Notes under the pieces: model-generated
Seen by the model: only the letters and a program-made list of their open reading frames with translations
Database searches by the model: none
What the model was told of the DNA's origin: nothing
Part shown: positions 27,146 through 34,013 of the stretch, piece by piece
How the letters are laid out: the number at the start of each line of letters is the position of its first letter
Position numbering within the stretch: the first letter of the stretch is position 1
Position numbers and translations under genes: made by a program
DNA from: Pedobacter faecalis
GTDB lineage: Bacteria; Bacteroidota; Bacteroidia; Sphingobacteriales; Sphingobacteriaceae
Assembly (NCBI RefSeq): GCF_030182585.1
Contig: NZ_JARXOW010000001.1
Coordinates: 2,108,001 to 2,172,000, forward strand
Direction: 5' to 3'
Length of the DNA stretch: 64,000 bases

Positions 27146-27787
27146 ATGGCTAGATTAACTCAGGGAGTTTTCGGCGGCGCCACAGGGGTGGCGGGCGATT
27201 ATGAGTGTTACATCAGGAACGGGATTCCGTATTTGCGCGCTAAGCGACGGAAAACGAAGAAGCCGGCTACTGAACCGGTTAGGGCGACACGCGGTGCAAT
27301 GTCGGTGGTAAACCGGTTTGTAGACACGATGACGGATTTTGTAAGGGTGGGCTTCGAGCTCACGGCCCGGGGAGAGCCGTTTTCGGCCAACAATGCGGCG
27401 AAGTCGTACCAGTTGCTGCATGCGGTAACGGGCGTTTATCCGGACTTAAGGATAGATTACCCGAAGGTGCGGCTTACCCAGGGTTCGCTGCCTATGCCGT
27501 CTGGACTTGGGGCCGAACGTACGCTGCAGGGTGTGGCGTTTTATTGGTGGCCCGACCCGAACGCAGAGAATGTACTAAAGCGTTCGCAAACGATGCTGCT
27601 GGTGTACTGCCAGGCGCTGAACCGTTCGGCCTTCCAGATTGGTGGTGCGCCGAGGTATAAAAGTGCCGACTTGCTGGAGATCCCGCGCGAGTTTAGCGGG
27701 CATGCGCTGCAGGTGTACATCGGCTTTGTGAGCGACAACCGGCAGCAGATCTCGAACAGTGTTTGGCTGGGTGAATTGGCGCCCTGA
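27146..27787 (+). CDS. DUF6266 family protein, copy 1
   Basis: 213 residues. The start 'MARLTQGVFGGATGVAGDYEC' has the glycine-rich N-terminus of DUF6266 (compare 'MGKLSRGFLGGFQGQLGTAYG' in the next gene), and the end 'VWLGELAP' matches its partner's 'QYLGELVIV'. There is no signal peptide and no membrane helix. Function is unknown; the family is found in Bacteroidetes. A paralogue follows at 27949. GC content and codon use look higher than in the polysaccharide loci. Confidence 0.75.
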   Translation: MARLTQGVFGGATGVAGDYECYIRNGIPYLRAKRRKTKKPATEPVRATRGAMSVVNRFVDTMTDFVRVGFELTARGEPFSANNAAKSYQLLHAVTGVYPDLRIDYPKVRLTQGSLPMPSGLGAERTLQGVAFYWWPDPNAENVLKRSQTMLLVYCQALNRSAFQIGGAPRYKSADLLEIPREFSGHALQVYIGFVSDNRQQISNSVWLGELAP

Positions 27788-27798
27788 ACTGCCCTGAA

Positions 27799-27820
27799 AT
27801 TTTCCGGAACTCCGGAAAAT
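27799..27820. promoter_or_regulatory. perfect 10-bp palindrome between DUF6266 paralogues
   Basis: ATTTTCCGGA, two bases, TCCGGAAAAT. It lies 11 bp after the first DUF6266 stop. A further CCGGAAAA half-site follows at about 27823-27830. It could be a weak terminator stem or an operator. Confidence 0.45.
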
Positions 27821-27877
27821 CACCGGAAAAGTTCGGCAAATTACTGTGAGCCAGTAGGTTTTGTTTGAAAGCTGCTA

Positions 27878-27885
27878 TATGTTTG
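27878..27885 (+). promoter_or_regulatory. possible -7 box before second DUF6266 gene
   Basis: TATGTTTG matches TAnnTTTG fully and lies 63 bp before the ATG at 27949. The nearest upstream TTTG is only 14 bp away, shorter than usual. Confidence 0.35.
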
Positions 27886-27948
27886 TCGTGTTGACTTGCA
27901 AGGACAACGTGAATAAACAAATTTTTTAAACTTTAAAAACCTACTAAA

Positions 27949-28596
27949 ATGGGAAAATTATCAAGAGGATTCCTGGGTGGATTCCAGGGACAATTAGGAA
28001 CGGCATATGGCTGCTTCTGGAGATTAATGGATCTGATTAAGGCGATGCCGCGCAAATCGAACCGGCCGCCAACGGTGAAGCAGATCGAAGTGCAATTGAA
28101 AATGAAATTGGTTTCGGGCTTCCTGAGCTGGGCGAAAACGATTATCAAACCGGGTTTCGACCTGGTGCGCAAGCCTAACCAAAGCGCAATGAACGCTTGC
28201 GTGGCCTACAATCTGGAGGTCGCAGTTGCGGGGGTTTCTCCGAACTACACGATCGACTTTGCGCAGATCCGCTTTAGCGAGGGCAAGCTTGGTCAGCTGA
28301 GCGCCGTGCAGGTGGCGGCCGACAATGAGGCGGAGCTGAACTTTAGCTGGGCGGCGGATTTGCCGGGGCTTCCCGACAGGGATGCGACCGACCGGGTGTC
28401 TGTCATCGTGTTTAATCCGGCCAAAGACAGGTTTGTGATTGCGCAGGATGTGGTGGCCCGCAGCGCGGTGGCGTACGACATGAGTTTGCCGCTCGACTTC
28501 AGCGGCGATGAGGTTCAGGTGTATATCCTGGCCAAGGCTGTCGACGGCCGCCTCGTGAGCCGGTCGCAATACCTTGGCGAACTGGTCATTGTCTAA
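27949..28596 (+). CDS. DUF6266 family protein, copy 2
   Basis: 215 residues, paralogous to the gene at 27146 over the whole length. Shared features are the Gly-rich start, 'MNACVAYNLEVAVAGVSPNY' against 'NNAAKSYQLLHAVTGVYPDL' near residue 85, and a beta-rich C-terminal half ending 'SQYLGELVIV'. Function is unknown. A strong intrinsic terminator follows 9 bp after the stop, so this gene ends its own transcript. Cytoplasmic location is inferred from the lack of a signal peptide. Confidence 0.8.
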   Translation: MGKLSRGFLGGFQGQLGTAYGCFWRLMDLIKAMPRKSNRPPTVKQIEVQLKMKLVSGFLSWAKTIIKPGFDLVRKPNQSAMNACVAYNLEVAVAGVSPNYTIDFAQIRFSEGKLGQLSAVQVAADNEAELNFSWAADLPGLPDRDATDRVSVIVFNPAKDRFVIAQDVVARSAVAYDMSLPLDFSGDEVQVYILAKAVDGRLVSRSQYLGELVIV

Positions 28597-28605
28597 TGTT
28601 AAGTT

Positions 28606-28635
28606 GAGGGCGCTGTGATGGCGCCCTCTTTTTTT
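28606..28635 (+). terminator. intrinsic terminator after DUF6266 copy 2
   Basis: GAGGGCGC (28606-28613) pairs perfectly with GCGCCCTC (28621-28628) across a 7-base loop and is followed by a run of seven or more T. Confidence 0.9.
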
Positions 28636-28654
28636 GCATCTTATTTTTTTCAAA

Positions 28655-29044
28655 ATGAATATTCTTGATTTCAATATGCAGGCCCACCCGGGATGGGGAA
28701 CGCCTGTGCTGATAAAGGCGTTTAAGATCGGCGCGCTGCTTACTGCAATATGTTGGCTGTGGCCGCTGTTACAGGGCTTTGTATTTTCTGCCGACCCGAC
28801 GCGCGGCTTTATTGATGGCAGCATCTGGCTGCTGGTGATGATTGGTTTGGCCTGCTTCGGGCTGATCGTAGGCATCGCCTGGTGGCTGCTGAACCATTTT
28901 TGGTTTGTATTGGGTTTGCCCGACCGGGGCGAGATGGTTTCACGCTTTAATACGCTGGAATTATGGCAACAGCTAAGTTTCTTCTGGCTTTCTTTTGCTT
29001 TGCTCTTGCTGGCAGGCCTGGGATGCCTGGCGGTAGTATGCTAG
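28655..29044 (+). CDS. small membrane protein, holin-like by context
   Basis: 129 residues from the ATG at 28655; an upstream in-frame TTG lies inside the terminator T-tract and is unlikely. Three hydrophobic segments lie near 20-40, 55-80 and 105-128. No family is recognised. Its 3' end overlaps the CHAP-type hydrolase gene by 82 bp. The small-membrane-protein/hydrolase pairing resembles a holin/endolysin cassette, but it could also be a membrane partner of a cell-wall enzyme. Confidence 0.6.
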   Translation: MNILDFNMQAHPGWGTPVLIKAFKIGALLTAICWLWPLLQGFVFSADPTRGFIDGSIWLLVMIGLACFGLIVGIAWWLLNHFWFVLGLPDRGEMVSRFNTLELWQQLSFFWLSFALLLLAGLGCLAVVC

Positions 29045-29661
29045 GCAAAGGCTCTTTTGAAGTCGCCGCGCCGCATACAAGGGCGGGCTACTGGCTGGGC
29101 GAGCGTTTTTATGGCAGTTTTACGCCTTTGAGCAAGCCGCATGTTGCCGACGCGCAACAACGCAAGCGTGTGGTGGAGATAGCCTGCGGGGAGCTTTGGG
29201 TGCGGGAGGCTTCGGGCAAAAATGACGGACCGCGTGTAGAGGGCTATCTGGCTTCGGCGGGCCTGAAGAAGGGACAGCCCTGGTGCGCGGCTTTTGTTTC
29301 CTGGGTGTTTAAACAAGCAGGGCATGCCCAGCCCCGAACGGGCTGGTCGCCCGCCCTCTTTCCTGCCGCGCGACTAGCCAAGGCAGCGGCACCGGGCAAT
29401 GTGTTTGGGATCTATTTCCCAGCGTTGAAGCGTGTGGCGCATTGCGGTTTGGTTACCGACCGCCGCGAGTCCTGGATTGGTACGGTGGAAGGCAACACGA
29501 ACGCTTCGGGCGGCAGGGAGGGCGATGGGGTGTATCGCCGCCTCCGGCATGTGCGCACGGTGCATTGCTATGCCGATTGGATAGCTGCTCCGCGAAATGG
29601 AAAGGGAGGTGGAAGATGGAGAATTTTACGTGGCTTATACCGACGTTCACGTATGATATAA
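28963..29661 (+). CDS. CHAP-like peptidoglycan amidase/endopeptidase
   Basis: 232 residues. The domain from ~65 to 200 has the NlpC/P60-CHAP pattern: 'GQPWCAAFVSWVFKQAG' with the catalytic Cys (~107), and a His in 'VAHCGLVTDRRESWIGTVEGNT' (~165). It probably cleaves peptidoglycan cross-links or stem peptides. The chosen start gives a short hydrophobic N-terminus (possible signal) but overlaps the upstream gene by 82 bp; ATGs at 29023 and 29038 are alternatives. The Arg-rich C-terminal tail falls in a 21-bp repeat and may be a recent extension. Confidence 0.7.
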   Translation: MATAKFLLAFFCFALAGRPGMPGGSMLGKGSFEVAAPHTRAGYWLGERFYGSFTPLSKPHVADAQQRKRVVEIACGELWVREASGKNDGPRVEGYLASAGLKKGQPWCAAFVSWVFKQAGHAQPRTGWSPALFPAARLAKAAAPGNVFGIYFPALKRVAHCGLVTDRRESWIGTVEGNTNASGGREGDGVYRRLRHVRTVHCYADWIAAPRNGKGGGRWRILRGLYRRSRMI

Positions 29662-29686
29662 GGTTGTTCACGTAAGGTATACGGTT
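29645..29686. repeat. two 21-bp imperfect tandem repeats
   Basis: Each unit starts GTTCACGTA and ends GGTT (29645-29665 and 29666-29686). A more degenerate unit may precede them inside the hydrolase gene. The repeat spans the stop codon at 29659-29661. Confidence 0.55.
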
Positions 29687-29719
29687 GTCTGCGATTTTAT
29701 TTGCTAAAATCATTTAAAT

Positions 29720-29784
29720 TATTTTGAGGTGAAATCTCGTGATGTTGAGCTATTGTTCAAATCCTTGATTATCACCTCAAAATA
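29720..29784. repeat. 13-bp inverted repeat around Rpn leader copy 3
   Basis: TATTTTGAGGTGA at 29720-29732 is the exact inverse complement of TCACCTCAAAATA at 29772-29784, which is the conserved CCTCAAAAT block of the leader. The left arm was not seen at the other two leaders. Confidence 0.6.
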
Positions 29785-29868
29785 TTTCGTAACCAACTGT
29801 AAATAAATTTGTTGTGTGACTACCAGCGGATGGTTATTCCTGATTAAGTTTGCTGCTGAAAAATACAG
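29755..29868 (+). promoter_or_regulatory. Rpn leader repeat, copy 3
   Basis: 114 bp before the third Rpn ATG, aligning to copies 1 and 2 with the same block order and the TAAGTTTG box at 29845-29852. It is conserved although the gene it precedes is a different subtype and is broken. Confidence 0.7.
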
Positions 29869-30377
29869 ATGCGAAAGAATTCAGGACAGACGAGCCAGTA
29901 CGACAAGATCATTAAGGAAAACCTGGAAGCTACCCTGCCAGCGATTATGAAGGACTTGCTTCATCTCGACATCGTAGCCAGTGAGGAGCTGCCAGACGAT
30001 ATCCAGCATACAAAAGAACGTAAACCTGATGCGCTTAAGAAAGTGACCGACAGCGCAGGAGATATTTATGTTTTACATCTGGAGTTTCAGGTAGCCAACG
30101 AAGTAGAGATGGTGTACAGGATGGCAGAGTACAGCATTATCAATTACGTATATTTGTACAGTTGCGATCCAATCTTGTACATCAACTTGAAGAAATTATG
30201 CAGTCAGTAAGTACATTTTTTAAAGAAGAAAACGATATCTTTTATCGGAGAGGGGAAGCTCGTGGTGCTGAAAGAGAAAAGGTGGAGATAGCAAAGCATT
30301 TGAAAAGCAAAGGCATCGACATCAAGATCATCTCAGAAGCTACTGGCCTCACTATAGAAGAAATCGAAAAGCTTTAG
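29869..30377 (+). pseudogene. Rpn-family nuclease gene with internal deletion and frame change
   Basis: The first part (from 29869) encodes about 90 residues of an Rpn-like protein up to 'LHLEFQVANEVEMVYRMAEYSI', holding the E-x-Q site, then runs out of frame to a stop at 30208-30210. A second frame that is open through the junction (~30135-30150) encodes the C-terminal part 'QLRIFVQLRSNLVHQLEEIM ...' and the common tail 'IISEATGLTIEEIEKL'. Together they make ~165 residues, where the intact copies have over 310, so the middle has been lost. Its N-terminal half differs from copies 1 and 2, but the tail is the same module. Confidence 0.7.
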
Positions 30378-30438
30378 GCTCTGGTTTTAAACAATTTTAT
30401 GGTCTGGATATTGCTTATGTTCAAACAAACACTAACGC

Positions 30439-31551
30439 ATGCCCTTATCAGAACTCGAACGCCTCAAGTCTCTCCGACGCTTCTTAAATCTTGAAATAAC
30501 GCGGGAGGCCGAGCTTCAGCGTATTGTTGACCTGGCAGCGAGGATATGCCATTGCGAAATTGGTCTCATTACTTTTCTGGATGAGGATATCCAGCATTTC
30601 AAAGTGAGATCGGGAACCAGCTTAACGCATACCGAACGTAGGGACGCTTTTTGCAATCACACTATACTTCAGGAGGAGATCATGGTTGTTCCGGACGCCG
30701 AGAAGGACAGCCGGTTTGCGGAGAATAACCTGGTTACAGGCCATCCGAATATCCGGTTCTACGCGGGTGCGCGGCTGAGGGCTGCCGACGGGGCGTTGCT
30801 GGGGAGCTTGTGCGTGATTGACATGAAACCGAACGACTTGAACGAGGAGCAGCGGCTGATGCTCGGTGTTCTGAGGGACCAGGCTATGATGCTGCTCGAC
30901 TTTGAGTTGAGTGTGGACATCCTTAAGGAACAATTTGAGCGCGCAAAGCGCTCGGAATCGAAAATCAGGGCCTTTTTTGAAAGCTCAGCGGCCTGCCACC
31001 TGTTTCTGGGGCCCGACTATAAAGTATTGCATTACAATAAGGCTGTTGTCGATTTTGTGAAACGCAACTCAGTTATGAGGATCAACATTGGCGACAAGAT
31101 CACGGATTATGTGCATCCGCAGCACCTGGATGTCTTCAAAGCAAACTTCGAGCGGGCAATGAAGGGCGAGAGCGTCAGCAATGATGTTAGGCTAAGTTAT
31201 GCGCAGGAGGATATCTGGTGGCAAATAGATTATGATCCGGTGTATGCTACAGACGGACGTATTATCGGGGTGTCTTATAATGCAACGGATATTTCTGCCC
31301 GAAAGGCGCACGAACTTAAGATCACCCAGCAGAACGAAGCGCTGACGGAAATCGCCAGGATCCAGTCGCACGAGATACGCCGGCCGGTTGCCTCTATCCT
31401 CGGCCTTGTTAATGTGATCAAAACCTTACCTCATCATGAACTCTCGGAATATATAGATATGCTTGGTACGGCTGCCGGGGAACTTGATGGGAAAATTCAC
31501 ACCATGATGGGAAAAATTAACGACAACGGAAGCTTGGGTAATTCGTTTTAA
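30439..31551 (+). CDS. GAF-PAS sensor with histidine phosphoacceptor domain but no ATPase domain
   Basis: 370 residues. The GAF domain (~20-160) includes 'DEDIQHFKVRSGTSLTHTER' and 'AGARLRAADGALLGSLCVID'. A coiled linker, a PAS domain (~175-290) and a DHp-like helix with the H-box 'RIQSHEIRRPVASILG' (~310-325) follow. The protein ends about 45 residues later, so the catalytic HATPase domain is absent. It may depend on another kinase for phosphorylation or act as a phosphotransfer/sensor subunit. Two full kinases lie nearby (34010, 36999). The frame shows no sign of breakage at the stop. Confidence 0.8.
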   Translation: MPLSELERLKSLRRFLNLEITREAELQRIVDLAARICHCEIGLITFLDEDIQHFKVRSGTSLTHTERRDAFCNHTILQEEIMVVPDAEKDSRFAENNLVTGHPNIRFYAGARLRAADGALLGSLCVIDMKPNDLNEEQRLMLGVLRDQAMMLLDFELSVDILKEQFERAKRSESKIRAFFESSAACHLFLGPDYKVLHYNKAVVDFVKRNSVMRINIGDKITDYVHPQHLDVFKANFERAMKGESVSNDVRLSYAQEDIWWQIDYDPVYATDGRIIGVSYNATDISARKAHELKITQQNEALTEIARIQSHEIRRPVASILGLVNVIKTLPHHELSEYIDMLGTAAGELDGKIHTMMGKINDNGSLGNSF

Positions 31552-31568
31552 GATGATATCTTGACGGG

Positions 31569-32699
31569 ATGAACCTGAATATAATTTTTAAACCTGTGCT
31601 CGCGCTGCTCCTTACCGTAGCAAGTGCGGGATGTACTACTCAAAAACTCACGCAGCAAAGCGGCAACTGGACCATGACGCCGTTTGTCCGCGGCGGCAGC
31701 GCGCCGGTTATCTTACCCGACACGACTACCGTATTTCCTGATCCGATGTCGGGAAAGCCGGTACATTGGGAGGCCAGCGACACCTTTAATCCGGCTGCGG
31801 CCGTAATGGGCGATAGCATCTACGTGCTGTACCGCGCGGAAGATATGTCGGGCATCGGGATAGGCAAGCGTACTTCCAGGCTTGGGATCGCTTCGAGCGC
31901 CGATGGCATCAGCATGAGGAGAGACAGCAAACCGGTGCTTTATCCGGCCAATGACGACCAGAAGGAAATGGAATGGCCGGGAGGCTGTGAAGACCCCAGG
32001 GTAGCGCGGACTGAGGATGGCACTTTTGTGATGTTATACACGCAGTGGAACAGGAAAGTGCCCCGACTTGCGGTAGCTACATCAAAGGATTTGCGAACCT
32101 GGAAAAAGCACGGGCCGGCATTTAAGCGTGCGCATAACGGACGGTTTGCCGACATGGCCAGCAAATCGGGCTCGGTGGTTACGCGCTTGAAAGGCAACAA
32201 GCAGGTGATTACCAAGGTGAATGGCAAGTATCTGATGTACTGGGGCGAACGTTTTATTAACCCGGCTGTATCGACCGACCTGATCAACTGGGAACCCTTG
32301 CTAAATGAATCGGGCAACCTGCTCCATATCGCTAAACCCAGAAAAGGTTATTTCGACAGCGATCTGACGGAATGCGGTCCGCCTGCTGTGATGACCGACA
32401 AGGGCATTCTTCTTTTATACAACGGCAAAAATTCGGGGGGCGAGACCCGCGACAAGCGCTACACAGCGAATACTTATGCTGCCGGGCAGATCCTGTTCGA
32501 TTCCAAAGATTTTACAAAAGTGCTGAACAGGCTCGACGAGCCTTTCCTGGTCCCGAGGGAAGCCTACGAGAAGAGCGGTCAGTACCCCGCAGGCACCGTT
32601 TTTATTGAAGGCCTGGTGTACTTTAAGAAGAAATGGTTCCTGTATTATGGCTGTGCTGATTCGCGTGTTGCCGTGGCAGTATTTGACCCGGCGCAATGA
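31569..32699 (+). CDS. GH130-like glycosidase/phosphorylase lipoprotein
   Basis: 376 residues with a lipoprotein signal (lipobox 'SAGC', Cys ~22). The five-bladed beta-propeller is suggested by 'EWPGGCEDPRVARTEDGTFV' (~135-155), the GH130 signature around the general-acid Asp, and by repeated 'LYRAEDMSG' and 'LAVATSKDLRTWKKHG' strands. GH130 enzymes act on beta-mannosides by phosphorolysis or hydrolysis; an export signal favours hydrolysis. The stop overlaps the start of the EamA transporter gene (ATGA). Confidence 0.75.
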   Translation: MNLNIIFKPVLALLLTVASAGCTTQKLTQQSGNWTMTPFVRGGSAPVILPDTTTVFPDPMSGKPVHWEASDTFNPAAAVMGDSIYVLYRAEDMSGIGIGKRTSRLGIASSADGISMRRDSKPVLYPANDDQKEMEWPGGCEDPRVARTEDGTFVMLYTQWNRKVPRLAVATSKDLRTWKKHGPAFKRAHNGRFADMASKSGSVVTRLKGNKQVITKVNGKYLMYWGERFINPAVSTDLINWEPLLNESGNLLHIAKPRKGYFDSDLTECGPPAVMTDKGILLLYNGKNSGGETRDKRYTANTYAAGQILFDSKDFTKVLNRLDEPFLVPREAYEKSGQYPAGTVFIEGLVYFKKKWFLYYGCADSRVAVAVFDPAQ

Positions 32700-33610
32700 A
32701 CAACTGGTTCCGATCCCTTGATCTTAAGGTTATTTTAGCCTTTGCGGCTGTATATATTATCTGGGGGACGACCTACCTGGCGATTAAGATCGGTCTGGAA
32801 GATTTCCCCCCTTTTCTGATGGCGGGCTTTAGGTACGTGGTTGCCGGCTTGCTGCTGGCGGTTATTTGTGTGGTGCGGCGACAGCAACTTATTGATAATA
32901 CAGTGTGGAGGAATATCCTGCTGGGGGCGGTGATGCTTACGCTGGGTCAGGGTGTGCTGTTCTGGGCCGAGTTGTATTTGTCGTCCGGACTTACCGCGGT
33001 GCTGGTGTCTACACTACCTATCTGGTATATTGTGGTTGACCGCAAAAACTGGAAGGGCTATTTCAACAGTTGGCTTACTTTTGCCGGCATTGCGCTGGGA
33101 CTCGCGGGCATATTGTTACTATTTAAGGATCAGCTTTCGGGCGGCTCGGAAGACGGGACGATGAAGCTGATCGCCTCGCTTACTGTGCTGGGCTCTTGCT
33201 TAAGCTGGGCGGTGGGCTCAATTTATTATAAGAACCATGCGCAGGCTGGCCGCCTTTTCCCGGATGTGAGCTGGCAGTTGCTGGGCGGCGCGGTGGCCTG
33301 CCTGCTGGTGAGTCTGTTTGCCGATCCGCTGGCCTCGTTTAGCTTCAGCCAGGTATCCCTGCGCACCTGGGCTGCCATCAGCTATCTGGCCGTTGCGGGT
33401 TCGGTTGTCGCTTTCACCGCCTCGTACTACCTGCTGTCTGTACGGCCACCAGCGGTAGTGGGCACCTATGCTTATGTAAACCCTATTATTGCGGTGCTGC
33501 TGGGCGTATTGGTGGCCAATGAACATATCTCTGTAAGCCAGGTCCTGGGCATCGCCATTATCCTGGTAGCGGCGTACTTGTCGAACCGCGCAAAGCTTAC
33601 TAAGAGTTGA
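32696..33610 (+). CDS. EamA/DMT-family transporter
   Basis: 304 residues with ten predicted membrane helices in two repeated EamA halves (~10-140 and ~155-300). It has the typical starts 'YIIWGTTYLAIKIGLEDFPP' and 'VGSIYYKNHAQ', and 'AYVNPIIAVLLGVLVANEHI' near the end. RhaT/YdcZ-like DMT proteins export amino acids or metabolites; the substrate here is unknown. It is translationally coupled to the GH130-like gene. Its 3' end overlaps the convergent response-regulator gene by 11 bp. Confidence 0.85.
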   Translation: MNNWFRSLDLKVILAFAAVYIIWGTTYLAIKIGLEDFPPFLMAGFRYVVAGLLLAVICVVRRQQLIDNTVWRNILLGAVMLTLGQGVLFWAELYLSSGLTAVLVSTLPIWYIVVDRKNWKGYFNSWLTFAGIALGLAGILLLFKDQLSGGSEDGTMKLIASLTVLGSCLSWAVGSIYYKNHAQAGRLFPDVSWQLLGGAVACLLVSLFADPLASFSFSQVSLRTWAAISYLAVAGSVVAFTASYYLLSVRPPAVVGTYAYVNPIIAVLLGVLVANEHISVSQVLGIAIILVAAYLSNRAKLTKS

Positions 33611-34013
33611 TGTCGTTATTGTTCAGGGTTTCCAGCATCTCTACCAGGTGTTCTTTGGATATGGGTTTGACATAGAAACGCGACACCTCACGGTACTGCG
33701 CGGCCCGAAGGTGGTCTTGCTGATCAATAGAGGAACTAACAATGTAGATGGTTATTTTCTTATTGGGCTTGAATTTGGTGAACTCGTCGAGAAACTGCCA
33801 TCCGTCGAGCACCGGCATATTCAGGTCTAAAAGGATAACCGAGGGCAAAGATTCGGGCGATTCAATTATGGGTTTGAGGTATTTGAGTGCATCGAGACCA
33901 TCGTTGAAAACAAGTACGCCTTCACAAAAATCCATCAGCTTCATTTGTTTACTCAACAAATAGGTAAACATCCTGTCGTCGTCGATCAGGCATGCAATAT
34001 CAATTTTGCTCAT
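33600..34013 (-). CDS. single-domain response regulator
   Basis: 137 residues forming one receiver domain. The acidic pair is in 'CLIDDDRMFTYL' (~9-12), the phospho-Asp in 'VILLDLNMPVLDGWQFLD' (~62), the Ser/Thr switch in 'IYIVSSS' (~92) and the Lys in 'FYVKPISKEHLVEML' (~115). There is no output domain, as in CheY- or Rcp-type proteins. It overlaps the upstream kinase stop by 4 bp, so the kinase at 34010 is its likely partner. Confidence 0.9.
   Translation of the reverse strand: MSKIDIACLIDDDRMFTYLLSKQMKLMDFCEGVLVFNDGLDALKYLKPIIESPESLPSVILLDLNMPVLDGWQFLDEFTKFKPNKKITIYIVSSSIDQQDHLRAAQYREVSRFYVKPISKEHLVEMLETLNNNDINS

Noticed and set aside
28024..28875. 283-codon open frame on the minus strand
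   Set aside because: It lies antisense to the second DUF6266 gene and crosses its terminator. The composition (His/Arg/Leu-rich, no motif) is that of a GC-rich shadow frame.
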